From NCBI GenBank assembly GCA_036961205.1, contig JBALVI010000001.1:930001-994000 (forward strand): a DNA stretch of 64,000 bases. The letters run 5' to 3'. Made by a program: the position numbers and the translations under genes. Every line of letters starts with the position of its first letter. Position 1 is the stretch's first letter. The notes under the pieces are model-generated. The model did not search any database and was not told the DNA's origin. It worked only from the letters and a program-made list of their open reading frames with translations. This stretch comes from CALJFL01 sp036961205 (lineage in GTDB: Bacteria > Pseudomonadota > Gammaproteobacteria > Pseudomonadales > Halieaceae). This document shows positions 34,757 to 43,756 of this stretch, piece by piece.

Positions 34757-37700
34757 AGCTATCATCCGGTGGTCCGTTACCCAAAGGTTCTTTGTGCTAC
34801 TGGCGACAGCGGTAATCATAGGCGCGGGGATTTTTGCGCTGCGAAATACGCCCGTCGATGCCATTCCTGACCTGTCGGATGTACAGGTCATTATCAAGAC
34901 AAGTTACCCGGGGCAGGCACCCCAGGTTGTAGAGGATCAGGTTACCTATCCACTGACCACCGCCATGTTATCGGTACCCGGGTCAGTGACTGTTCGAGGG
35001 TTCTCCTTTTTCGGAGCTTCGTACGTTTACGTTATCTTTGATGAGGACACGGATCTGTATTGGGCGCGCAGCCGGGTATTGGAGTATCTCAGCCAAGTGG
35101 CGCCTTCTTTACCCTCCACCGCGAGTCCTCAGCTGGGACCCGATGCGACGGGAGTAGGTTGGGTGTATATCTATGCTCTGACAGATCGCAGCGGCGAACA
35201 TGACATTAGTGAGTTGCGCAGTTTGCAGGACTGGTTTCTCAAATTCGAGCTCCAGGGTGTGCCGGGCGTATCCGAAGTATCAACCGTGGGCGGAATGGTC
35301 AAGCAGTATCAAGTAAAGGTACATCCCGATCGGCTGAGAGCTTTCGATATCCCCTTGTCGCACATCCAAAAAGCGATTCTCCAGGCCAATCAGGAGGTGG
35401 GCGCCTCCGTTCTGGAAATGGCCGAGGCGGAGTATATGGTACGGGTGTCCGGCTACATTTCAGGCCTTGCGGACCTGCAAAACATTCCACTGGGTGTCAA
35501 TGACAATGGCACACCACTATTGCTGAAAGATGTTGCAGAAATCGGAGTGGGCCCTCAAATGCGCCGGGGAATTGCTGAGCTCAATGGCGAAGGGGAGGTT
35601 GTAGGCGGCATTGTTGTTATGCGCTACGGCGAAAATGCAAAAGCCACTATCGATGCGGTAAAGGAAAAGTTGGGACAACTTGAATCCAGTCTCCCTGAGG
35701 GCGTGGAGTTAGTTACTGTATATGACCGATCAGGCCTTATCGAGCGAGCCGTAGAAAACCTGTGGCAAAAACTGGCTGAAGAGTTATTGATGGTTGCGCT
35801 GGTTTGTCTGATATTCCTATTTCACCTGCGCTCCTCTCTGGTTGCCATTTTGAGCCTGCCTGTCGGTATTTTGATGGCATTTATCGTGATGTACTTGCAG
35901 GGACTGAACGCCAATATTATGTCTTTGGGGGGGATAGCAATCGCTATAGGAGTAATGATAGACGGTGCCATTGTGTTGATCGAAAATATGCATAAACACA
36001 TCGAGCGGACACCACTGACTGACGAAAACCGATGGCAGATTGTAACGGAGTCGGCGGTAGAGGTAGGTCCGGCCCTTTTCTTTAGTCTGCTGATTATAAC
36101 CGTAAGCTTTGTTCCTGTATTTACGCTGGAGGCGCAGGAAGGGCGTATGTTCGCTCCGCTGGCGTTTACCAAAACCTATGCCATGGGAGCAGCGGCCATA
36201 TTGGCTATTACCCTGGTGCCTGTGCTGATGGGTTATTTTGTCCGGGGCAGAATTCTTGCCGAAAACAAAAACCCGGTAAACAGGCTATTGATTGGCGGCT
36301 ACATGCCCATCCTTAAGAAAGTGCTAAATTTCCCCAAGACTACACTGCTGATTGCTTTGCTGGCAGTCATTAGCAGCCTGTGGCCACTGAGTCGTATCGG
36401 GAGTGAATTCATGCCCGCGTTGGACGAAGGTGATTTGATGTACATGCCTACCACTTACCCTGGTATTTCCATCGGCAAAGCCAGAGAGCTGTTGCAGCAG
36501 ACCGATCGTTTAATAAGCACTGTGCCTGAGGTTGACACGGTGTTTGGAAAAGTCGGACGCGCAGAAACCGCTACTGATGCAGCACCTCTGACCATGATAG
36601 AAACGTTCATTCAGTTAAAACCGCGCGACCAATGGCGCCCGGGAATGACCACCGAAAAGTTGAAACAGGAGCTGGATACCGTGGTGAAGATTCCGGGCGT
36701 GACCAATGCCTGGGTGATGCCCATCAAGACGCGCATCGACATGCTCGCTACGGGGATTAAAACTCCGGTAGGTATTAAAGTGGCTGGCCCTGATCTCAGT
36801 GTTATTCAGGAGATAGGCCAGCAGTTAGAGGATGTTCTTCGAGACGTGCCCGGCACAGCCTCGGTTTACTCGGAGCGTGTGGCAGGCGGGCGTTACATCA
36901 AGGTTGATATCGACAGGGCCAAGGCCGCACGCTATGGGCTTAATATCGCGGACGTACAGCAGGTAATTGCCATGGCAATTGGCGGTATGAATATCACCCA
37001 GACCGTAGAGGGTCTGGAACGCTATCCGGTCAATGTTCGCTACCCTCAATCTTACCGGGACTCTCCTGAAAGTCTCGCTTTACTGCCCGTGGTGACCCCT
37101 GCCGGTCAGCGTATCGCCCTGGGTGATGTTGCCACTATATTGATCGAAGATGGCCCCCCGGGGATCAAGAGTGAAAATGCGCGTCTGAATGGCTGGACCT
37201 ATGTTGATCTGGATAAAGTCGATGTGGGTACTTATGTGCAAGATGCCCGGGAGATCGTGGCATCTGAGGTGAAGTTGCCGCCAGGCTACTCCATCAGCTG
37301 GTCTGGTCAATATGAATATATGGAGAGGGCCAAAGCTCGTCTGAGTTATGTAATTCCTCTAACTTTGGCCATCATCTTAATACTGCTCTACCTGAATTTC
37401 CGCAGTTTTGTAGAGGTTGGGATTTTGATGGGGGCTTTACCGTTAGCGTTGGTGGGTAGTGTCTGGTTGATGTACTTGCTGGATTACAATTTCTCTATCG
37501 CCGTAGGAGTCGGGATAGTCGCGTTGGCTGGTGTCGCGGTGGAGACAGGGGTGATTATGATCGTTTATCTGGATCAGGCCTGGAAAGCGCTGCTGGATGA
37601 TCACGGCGGTGAGCCCTCGGCCATAGACAGGCTTATGTTGAAGGAGGCCGTGCTTAACGGAGCAGGTTTGCGAGTGCGTCCCGTGCTGATGACGGCTGCG

Positions 37701-37868
37701 GCAACGATAGTTGGTTTGCTGCCCATACTGTTTGGCACGGGTACAGGATCTGAGGTTATGAGTCGTTTGGCGGCACCCATGGTCGGGGGAATGATTAGTA
37801 CCGTTATGCTGACACTGCTGGTAATACCAGTTATTTATCTACTGTGGAGGAGTAGGGCGACCGGGTAG
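34749..37868 (+). CDS. cusA: CusA-like heavy-metal efflux RND transporter (Cu/Ag)
   Basis: From ATG 34749 the pump has 1039 residues, close to the 1047 of E. coli CusA. The HME-RND signatures are SYPGQAPQVVEDQVTYPL near the start, the transmembrane IGVMIDGAIVLIEN with the proton-relay Asp, and FMPALDEGDLMYMPTT plus TRIDMLATGIKTPVGIKV. These last two carry the Met residues at the places of the CusA metal relay (M573 and M672). This argues for monovalent copper or silver rather than Zn/Co/Cd. An upstream start at 34578 would run deep into cusB and is rejected; AAGGA precedes 34749. Confidence 0.94.
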   Translation: MIEAIIRWSVTQRFFVLLATAVIIGAGIFALRNTPVDAIPDLSDVQVIIKTSYPGQAPQVVEDQVTYPLTTAMLSVPGSVTVRGFSFFGASYVYVIFDEDTDLYWARSRVLEYLSQVAPSLPSTASPQLGPDATGVGWVYIYALTDRSGEHDISELRSLQDWFLKFELQGVPGVSEVSTVGGMVKQYQVKVHPDRLRAFDIPLSHIQKAILQANQEVGASVLEMAEAEYMVRVSGYISGLADLQNIPLGVNDNGTPLLLKDVAEIGVGPQMRRGIAELNGEGEVVGGIVVMRYGENAKATIDAVKEKLGQLESSLPEGVELVTVYDRSGLIERAVENLWQKLAEELLMVALVCLIFLFHLRSSLVAILSLPVGILMAFIVMYLQGLNANIMSLGGIAIAIGVMIDGAIVLIENMHKHIERTPLTDENRWQIVTESAVEVGPALFFSLLIITVSFVPVFTLEAQEGRMFAPLAFTKTYAMGAAAILAITLVPVLMGYFVRGRILAENKNPVNRLLIGGYMPILKKVLNFPKTTLLIALLAVISSLWPLSRIGSEFMPALDEGDLMYMPTTYPGISIGKARELLQQTDRLISTVPEVDTVFGKVGRAETATDAAPLTMIETFIQLKPRDQWRPGMTTEKLKQELDTVVKIPGVTNAWVMPIKTRIDMLATGIKTPVGIKVAGPDLSVIQEIGQQLEDVLRDVPGTASVYSERVAGGRYIKVDIDRAKAARYGLNIADVQQVIAMAIGGMNITQTVEGLERYPVNVRYPQSYRDSPESLALLPVVTPAGQRIALGDVATILIEDGPPGIKSENARLNGWTYVDLDKVDVGTYVQDAREIVASEVKLPPGYSISWSGQYEYMERAKARLSYVIPLTLAIILILLYLNFRSFVEVGILMGALPLALVGSVWLMYLLDYNFSIAVGVGIVALAGVAVETGVIMIVYLDQAWKALLDDHGGEPSAIDRLMLKEAVLNGAGLRVRPVLMTAAATIVGLLPILFGTGTGSEVMSRLAAPMVGGMISTVMLTLLVIPVIYLLWRSRATG

Positions 37869-37894
37869 GTCCCAGTCGCCCAAACATTGTCGGA

Positions 37895-38503
37895 CTAGTA
37901 CGGAGGAAATTCAGCAAAAATCCGGGTACCAGCCGCGTTATAGCGGCCCTGATCTTCCTCGTGCTTGCCTTTTAGTTTCGACTGGGTAACGCCGCGCCAT
38001 ACAGATTGCTTCAGCGTAGGGTCGATCATATCCACGATGAAAGAACCCTGGGTGTAGTTCTTTACCGAGACTTCAGTTTGCCCACCGCAGTTCCAGCAGT
38101 TGTAAGCGCTGTGGCGGTTATAGCGATTGTAGCCGCCATAATACCCCGTGGAGCTGCCCGTCTGGTAGGTTCGCACATCGGTTTTTTCCTGGGTCATCAA
38201 GTGCCAGCTGATCAGTAAATCGGCCTCGCTCGGGTCATCGACAACCTGGAAGCCCTTGTTCTCGAGGGCAAACTGTAAAGCAGTGTCAATTCGGTTCTTT
38301 TGCATGTCGCTGAGTTGCAGCGGGTTGTCACCGGACACTTGACCAGATTTCTTGTAGAAACCTATTTTTTTCACGTTGCTGAAATCGAAATCAGGTTTGA
38401 AGTCAACGTTGGTCTCGGGCGGCGCACTGGCACAGGCGGCGAGAAAGGCCAGGGCGAGTAAAGCGGTAACCAGGCGTAGTGCTGGGGTGAGTATGATCTT
38501 CAT
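37895..38503 (-). CDS. DUF4136 lipoprotein
   Basis: A 202-residue lipoprotein with a signal and lipobox LAAC (cysteine near residue 24). The DUF4136 pattern is present: a TDYDPSFDFSNVKKIGF-like start, here FKPDFDFSNVKKIGFY, then EADLLISWHLMTQEK, a Tyr/Gly/Asn-rich middle (GYYGGYNRYNRHS), and a C-terminal SVWRGV strand. The function of the family is unknown; it is attached to the inner face of the outer membrane. It converges with cusA and lies upstream of another lipoprotein gene in the same direction, without evident functional link. Confidence 0.88.
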   Translation of the reverse strand: MKIILTPALRLVTALLALAFLAACASAPPETNVDFKPDFDFSNVKKIGFYKKSGQVSGDNPLQLSDMQKNRIDTALQFALENKGFQVVDDPSEADLLISWHLMTQEKTDVRTYQTGSSTGYYGGYNRYNRHSAYNCWNCGGQTEVSVKNYTQGSFIVDMIDPTLKQSVWRGVTQSKLKGKHEEDQGRYNAAGTRIFAEFPPY

Positions 38504-38617
38504 AATTAACTCCGAATTAGCGGATAAACGAGTGATATGTTTGGCGGAGCCAGTGTAACCAACTATCTGACGCTTGGCACGGTCTCTTGTTCACTGCCAA
38601 TGGCTGTGCTGGCTGGT

Positions 38618-39640
38618 TCAATTTGCATTGCAGGGATCTAGCAGCCCCTTTATTTGCTCAACGTGCAGCCTGGGGGCGATCAGCATGCTGGTCAGCTGTT
38701 GATTTCGGGTGTCGGCCCACTGTCGATAAAGTTGGGGCAGCGCGTCTACGACCTGCTGCTCCATTGACAGTATTGGTGGCAATAGCTTGTGATAACGCCT
38801 CGCCAGCGCGGCAGAATGAGGCTGAACCTCGCCAATGAAAAACTTGTGAACCACGGTTTTTAGAATCTCGGCTTCTGGAAGATACCGGCCCGGCTGGCAT
38901 AGGGGATCCTGGGTTGCCCGTACCTGCAACATTTCATCAGCCAAACTTAACAACGCCTGCTGTGTCGCCAGAGCGCGCCATAGTTCCCCGCCGTCACCGG
39001 CAGCGACCTCGCTCAAGTAAATTTCAAACTGCCGGTTTTCGGCGCGGTAGTCACCTGCCAACCAACGGGAGGTTAGAGAGTTAATAGCCTCCATAGCGGA
39101 TATTACCGCGCTACTGGTATTGGCGGGATAATCTGCTGGTTCAGTTTGATTGCGCCACAATTGTCGATATTCAGGTCCGCCCAAGGTGGCGTTGAATATT
39201 CGCTTGCGCAGTTGTGTTTTCTTCTCGTCATATGCTGCGGCCAGAGCAGTCGCGAGTTCAGTCTCACCACGCTCGGTCATGGTCGCGACACATGCGGGTG
39301 CCAGCATTAAAAATTCCAGATCCAGCAGCAGCCGCTGGGAAGGTGCTGCTACACGCCCCAGACTGCTGTTGCGCCTGCCGATGTTAGTTTGTACCGCGCA
39401 GCCGCTTAGGGCCATAAAATCCAGCGTACCGATGTCACCCGAGCGGATATCCAGCTGTAATTCCCCTGAGCGCGGCGGGATAGAGGGCATAAGCCTATTT
39501 AGCGTGCCGGGATCAACCCCCAGAGTGCGTTGCAGTCGCTGATTATAGTCAACCAACGCGGCCTCAGGGCCTGTTGGTCCGCACCCGATCAGAGCGACTG
39601 CAAACAGAACGGCGGTACAGCGATAAAATTGCCTAAACAT
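38618..39640 (-). CDS. DUF3080 lipoprotein
   Basis: A 340-residue lipoprotein with lipobox ALIGC (cysteine at about residue 20) and a helical body matching the DUF3080 family as I know it: an opening LVDYNQRLQRTL, LDFMALSGCAVQTNIGRRNSSLGRVA, and LEFLMLAPACV. Nothing is known of its role. It faces the LolA-like/FtsX operon in divergent orientation, 159 bp apart, so a shared regulatory region between an envelope lipoprotein and a lipid or lipoprotein transport operon is possible. Confidence 0.85.
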   Translation of the reverse strand: MFRQFYRCTAVLFAVALIGCGPTGPEAALVDYNQRLQRTLGVDPGTLNRLMPSIPPRSGELQLDIRSGDIGTLDFMALSGCAVQTNIGRRNSSLGRVAAPSQRLLLDLEFLMLAPACVATMTERGETELATALAAAYDEKKTQLRKRIFNATLGGPEYRQLWRNQTEPADYPANTSSAVISAMEAINSLTSRWLAGDYRAENRQFEIYLSEVAAGDGGELWRALATQQALLSLADEMLQVRATQDPLCQPGRYLPEAEILKTVVHKFFIGEVQPHSAALARRYHKLLPPILSMEQQVVDALPQLYRQWADTRNQQLTSMLIAPRLHVEQIKGLLDPCNAN

Positions 39641-39799
39641 GAATATTGACCTAGGGTAATTCGATGGGCTGGCTCGGACCCGTTAATGGTTATACGTGAA
39701 AAAATGGTAATGTGGCACATCATTTTTACAGCCAGTGGTCGCTTGCTCACAGCGCCAATCCCCGCCATTCTATAGTTGCCCAATCTATGGAATCTGACC

Positions 39800-40552
39800 A
39801 TGCGATTTATTGCCACGTTTACATTGCTATGCTGTCTACTCCCGTCGGCGGTAGCTGAAGAAAAATCGTCGGCACGGGACATCATCCAGCGCGCCATGGA
39901 TCACTCCCGCGGGCTAACCTCCTATTCAGAAATGACGATGGTCATTAACCGCCCCGAGTGGCAGCGCAGTATGACCATGAAGGCGTGGACGGCAGGCGAC
40001 AAACAGACGCTGGTGAGGGTGCTGGAGCCGCGCAAAGATGCGGGCAATGGCACCCTGTCGCTTGATGGCAACATGTGGACCTTTACCCCGAAAATCAATC
40101 GCGTAATTAAAGTGCCATCTTCAATGATGGGGCAAAACTGGATGGGCAGCGACTTCTCCAATAAGGATGTCAGCAAAAACACCGATATTATTGATCAGTA
40201 CAACCACACCATTCTGGAGCAACGAGAGCAGGACGGCCATACGGTATATGTTATCGAGTCTGTTCCTCACGAAGAGGCAGCGGTAGTGTGGGGCAAGGAG
40301 GTCCTGGCAGTTCGCGATGATTGGGTGCTGCTGACGCAACAGTTCTGGGATCAAGACGGCGTGTTGGTGAAAACGCTTGAGGCGAAAAAAATCGAGACAA
40401 AATCTGGCCGCGCGGTGCCGACGGTTTTGCGTATGAGTAAGCGGGAGACACCTGAAGAATGGACAGAGCTACGCACTGCTGAGATTGAGTTTGATATAGA
40501 GCTATCGGCCAACTTGTTCACTCTGTCCAACCTTAGAAATCCGCGCAATTGA
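39800..40552 (+). CDS. LolA-like outer-membrane lipoprotein-sorting family protein
   Basis: From ATG 39800 (an upstream TTG is not credible) this is a 250-residue protein. It has a signal peptide (MRFIATFTLLCCLLPSAVA) and the LolA-fold family that carries RDIIQRAMDHSRGLTSYSEM, then RVLEPRKDAGNGTLSLDGNMWTF and SSMMGQNWMGSDFSNKDV. Such proteins have a half-barrel that holds acyl chains. The four genes downstream encode two FtsX-type permeases, an ATPase and an outer-membrane barrel, so it likely ferries a lipid or lipoprotein across the periplasm. The next gene overlaps the stop codon. Confidence 0.9.
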   Translation: MRFIATFTLLCCLLPSAVAEEKSSARDIIQRAMDHSRGLTSYSEMTMVINRPEWQRSMTMKAWTAGDKQTLVRVLEPRKDAGNGTLSLDGNMWTFTPKINRVIKVPSSMMGQNWMGSDFSNKDVSKNTDIIDQYNHTILEQREQDGHTVYVIESVPHEEAAVVWGKEVLAVRDDWVLLTQQFWDQDGVLVKTLEAKKIETKSGRAVPTVLRMSKRETPEEWTELRTAEIEFDIELSANLFTLSNLRNPRN

Positions 40553-41778
40553 ATATCACCTTGCGGCTGGCCTGGCGTAATTTGTGGCGACACAAGCGGC
40601 GTACCTGGTTGACCGTGGGGGCGATGATTTTTTGCAATGTGTTAATGGTGTTTTTGATCTCCCTGCAGTTGGGCTCTTACACCATGATGATTGAAAATAC
40701 GCTCAACGCTTCTACCGGCCATATTCAGGTGCAGCATCAGGGTTATCTTGATGATCAGAAAATGCGGCAGACCGTGCCTGGCGTTTCGCAACTGGCAAAC
40801 AGTCTGCGCGGGCGCTATGGCCTGCAAGCAGTAGCGGCCAGGGCCAGTGCTTTTGCCCTGGCCTCTAGCGAAGAGCGTTCATTCGGAATTCAGGTGAGTG
40901 GCGTGCAGCCGGAATTCGAAACACAGGTATCCACTTTCCCCGGGCTTGTTAAAAGCGGACGCTATCTTCAGGGTAGTGAGGCGTCGGAAGTTGTGATCGG
41001 CGCCGTGCTGGCGGAGAATTTGAAAGTTAAGCTGGGCGACGAAATAACCCTTCTGGGCAGTGGTCTCGATGGCTCCTTTGCGGCAGCGGTGGCAACAGTC
41101 GTGGGTATTGTTGAAACCGGCATCGATCCGGTTGACCGCAGTGTCGCGCAGGTGCCTTTGGCCTGGTTTCAGGAGGTTTTTGCCATGGGCGACCACGGCC
41201 ATGCTGTGGTGATACAGGTTGCCGATCTTGATCTGGTGCCAGCTGCGCTGCAGCAGGTTCAGGCGCATATAGAGAGCGAGGCTAATCTGGTCGCGCTGGA
41301 TTGGGACACGCTCCTGCCCGGGTTGCAGCAGGCGATAGCCAGCGATATGACCAGCGCCTGGTTTATGTATGGGGTTCTTATTTTGCTGGTGGCGTTTTCG
41401 GTATTGAATACCCAGTTGATGTCTGTGCTTGAGCGCACCCGGGAATTCGGTGTGATGCTGGCGCTGGGAATGGCGCCGGGAAAACTTGCACGCCTGGTTG
41501 GCATAGAGACGCTGTTAATGGCCATACTGGGATTGACCGTCGGTGTGCTGCTTGGCGCAATGGTGGCGTGGTACTTCAACGTCTTTGGTTTCTACTATCC
41601 AGGTATGGATGAGATGGCTGCGCGCTTTAACCTGCCGGGCCGGATGTATCCTGAGATCAGCTTCTTATCTTTGTTTTGGGGGCCAGGGACTGTTTTTCTC
41701 GGTGTACTGTTCGCTGCCATCTATCCGGCAATGCGGCTCTATCAACTGCAGCCCGTCGATGCTATGAGGGCGGTGTAG
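40549..41778 (+). CDS. FtsX-type ABC transporter permease, first of two
   Basis: A 409-residue permease with the FtsX/MacB/LolCE layout: one N-terminal helix (WRNLWRHKRRTWLTVGAMIF, about 8-40), a periplasmic domain of about 230 residues, and three C-terminal helices (about 265-290, 320-345 and 370-395) with LERTREFGVMLALGM between the first two. It begins with a TTG that overlaps the TGA of the LolA-like gene (TTGA), so translational coupling is expected. It pairs with the following permease, which differs in sequence, as LolC and LolE do. Confidence 0.9.
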   Translation: MNITLRLAWRNLWRHKRRTWLTVGAMIFCNVLMVFLISLQLGSYTMMIENTLNASTGHIQVQHQGYLDDQKMRQTVPGVSQLANSLRGRYGLQAVAARASAFALASSEERSFGIQVSGVQPEFETQVSTFPGLVKSGRYLQGSEASEVVIGAVLAENLKVKLGDEITLLGSGLDGSFAAAVATVVGIVETGIDPVDRSVAQVPLAWFQEVFAMGDHGHAVVIQVADLDLVPAALQQVQAHIESEANLVALDWDTLLPGLQQAIASDMTSAWFMYGVLILLVAFSVLNTQLMSVLERTREFGVMLALGMAPGKLARLVGIETLLMAILGLTVGVLLGAMVAWYFNVFGFYYPGMDEMAARFNLPGRMYPEISFLSLFWGPGTVFLGVLFAAIYPAMRLYQLQPVDAMRAV

Positions 41779-43010
41779 TGACGTTCCCTGTGGCTACGGT
41801 GGCAACGCTGGCATGGCGCAACTTGTGGCGCAATCATCGACGTACTCTGATTATGCTAGCGGCCATCACCCTGGGCGTGTGGGCGATGATTTTTATGACC
41901 GCGATGATGCGCGGCATGACCGATCAAGTGGTGACCAACGGTTTAAATGTGCTCCCCGGGGAGGTACAGATTCATCATCCTGACTATCGGCGCGACCCGA
42001 GTGTGGTCAATCGTATGGAACCGCCAACGGCTGAACTGAAAGCGGCCCTCGATTTGCCGCCGGTCAAGGCCTGGTCAGCACGCGTCAAAGTGCCGGCGGT
42101 AGTATCTAGCGAGCGCGACAGCAGGGGAGTGGTGCTACTTGGTATAGATCCCGTCGCGGAGAAACTGCTTGGTTCACTGCCTGACGAAATTGTCGAAGGA
42201 CGGTTTCTGGAATCGGCCGACGATCGCGGGGTGGTAATTGGGGCCAGCCTGGCACGTCGTCTCGAGACCCGGTTGGGTAAGCGCGTTGTTCTGATGTCAC
42301 AGGATCCAGACAACAATGTAGCGGACCGGGGAGTGCGGGTCGTTGGAATCTACCGCGCTCGTTTGCGGGCCTCAGAGGATATTTACGTCTATGGTGGGCT
42401 GCGGCCGGTGCAGTCCATGTTGGGTATAGGCGAAGATATTTCCGAAATAGCTGCTACCGCCGACGACTATCGATCAGTGAATCAATGGTATCCGCGCATA
42501 GCCGCGGCTGCCGGGGAGCAATTGGAAGTTTTGTCCTGGCCGGAACTGGACGCCTATCTTGGCACTTCGCTGAAAGTACAGGATGGCTTCTCGTTGATAT
42601 TCATTGTCGTGGTGTTTCTGGTGCTGTCGTTTGGTCTGGTTAATACGCTGGTAATGGCGGTTTTTGAGCGGGTACGCGAGATTGGCCTGATGCAGGCGCT
42701 GGGCATGCGGCCAGGCCTGATTCTGGCGCAGATACTATTGGAGAGTATTTACCTGTTGGTACTGGGCTTACTCGCCGGCAACTTATCCGCCTGGTTAACA
42801 ATTAAACCGCTGGAATCCGGAATCGATGTGTCGAGTATGGGTGACGGGCTCGAAATGGCGGGTATGAGTGCCACCCTGTATCCGGCGCTGGAGATACAGG
42901 ACATGATAATGGCGACTGTCGTCGTGCTCGGCTTGGGCTTGCTGGCCAGCATATTGCCCGCATGGCGCGCCGCCAACCTGGATCCCATTACCGCTTTGGC
43001 CAGAACGTAA
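41778..43010 (+). CDS. FtsX-type ABC transporter permease, second of two
   Basis: From a GTG at 41778 that overlaps the TAG of the preceding gene, this is a 410-residue permease with the same topology. The first helix is RNHRRTLIMLAAITLGVWAM, the periplasmic domain spans about 45-270, three C-terminal helices follow, and there is the VFERVREIGLMQALGMRPG coupling segment. The longer frame to 41676 lies inside the upstream gene and is rejected. With the neighbouring permease and ATPase it forms a heterodimeric mechanotransmission-type transporter that moves its cargo on the periplasmic side. Confidence 0.9.
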   Translation: MTFPVATVATLAWRNLWRNHRRTLIMLAAITLGVWAMIFMTAMMRGMTDQVVTNGLNVLPGEVQIHHPDYRRDPSVVNRMEPPTAELKAALDLPPVKAWSARVKVPAVVSSERDSRGVVLLGIDPVAEKLLGSLPDEIVEGRFLESADDRGVVIGASLARRLETRLGKRVVLMSQDPDNNVADRGVRVVGIYRARLRASEDIYVYGGLRPVQSMLGIGEDISEIAATADDYRSVNQWYPRIAAAAGEQLEVLSWPELDAYLGTSLKVQDGFSLIFIVVVFLVLSFGLVNTLVMAVFERVREIGLMQALGMRPGLILAQILLESIYLLVLGLLAGNLSAWLTIKPLESGIDVSSMGDGLEMAGMSATLYPALEIQDMIMATVVVLGLGLLASILPAWRAANLDPITALART

Positions 43011-43051
43011 ATACGCAAAAGTTATACCCGTACAGGAGCAAGTATTAGCAT

Positions 43052-43756
43052 ATGAACGCCATCCGTTGTCAGGCACTGTGCAAGACCTTCCGCCAGGGTG
43101 AGGAAATAATTACTGGCCTCAATAATGTATCCCTGGAGGTGGAGGAGGGCGAATTTCTGTGCCTGTCTGGCCCGTCTGGGTCAGGGAAGACCACGTTATT
43201 GAATGCCTGGGGGGGCCTGGCAACCCCCGATAGCGGCGAAATAACGGTAGGAGATCATCGCATTGACCAGTTGGGCAAAGGCGCTCTTGCGGATCTGCGG
43301 TTGCACAATATTGGTTTTGTGTTTCAGGCCTACAACCTGATACCGGTGTTATCGGCCCGGGAGAATGTGGAATTTGTGATGCAGGTACAGGGGGTGCCGA
43401 CGGCAGACAGACACCAGCGCGCCGAGGCCATTCTCGAGGAGGTCGGTTTAACCGGCATGTCCGATCGTTTGCCAGCCGAGTTGTCCGGGGGCCAGCAGCA
43501 GCGTGTGGCCGTAGCACGAGCGATTGTCAGCAAACCGGAACTGGTGCTGGCCGATGAACCTACTGCTAATCTGGATAGCAAAAGTGCTGCTGAACTAATG
43601 GCCCTGTTTGTAGCACTGAATAACGAGCGCGGCATTACCTTTGTCATCGCCACCCACGACACACGGGTGATGGCCTATGCCCGCCGCCTGATCAAGATGG
43701 TGGATGGTGTGGTGGTCAGCGACGAGCGGCAGGAGCCGCAAGACATGGCGGTGTAA
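43052..43756 (+). CDS. ABC transporter ATP-binding protein (LolD/MacB-type)
   Basis: A 234-residue ATPase. It has Walker A GPSGSGKTT at about residues 39-47, the Q-loop FVFQAYNLIPVLSARENVEF, the LSGGQQQRVAVARAI signature and Walker B LVLADEPTANLD, with the downstream H-loop ATHD. The Q-loop and length are those of the LolD/MacB/FtsE subgroup that works with FtsX-type permeases. It powers the two permeases encoded just upstream and is joined to the barrel gene downstream by a TAA that directly abuts the next ATG. Confidence 0.94.
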   Translation: MNAIRCQALCKTFRQGEEIITGLNNVSLEVEEGEFLCLSGPSGSGKTTLLNAWGGLATPDSGEITVGDHRIDQLGKGALADLRLHNIGFVFQAYNLIPVLSARENVEFVMQVQGVPTADRHQRAEAILEEVGLTGMSDRLPAELSGGQQQRVAVARAIVSKPELVLADEPTANLDSKSAAELMALFVALNNERGITFVIATHDTRVMAYARRLIKMVDGVVVSDERQEPQDMAV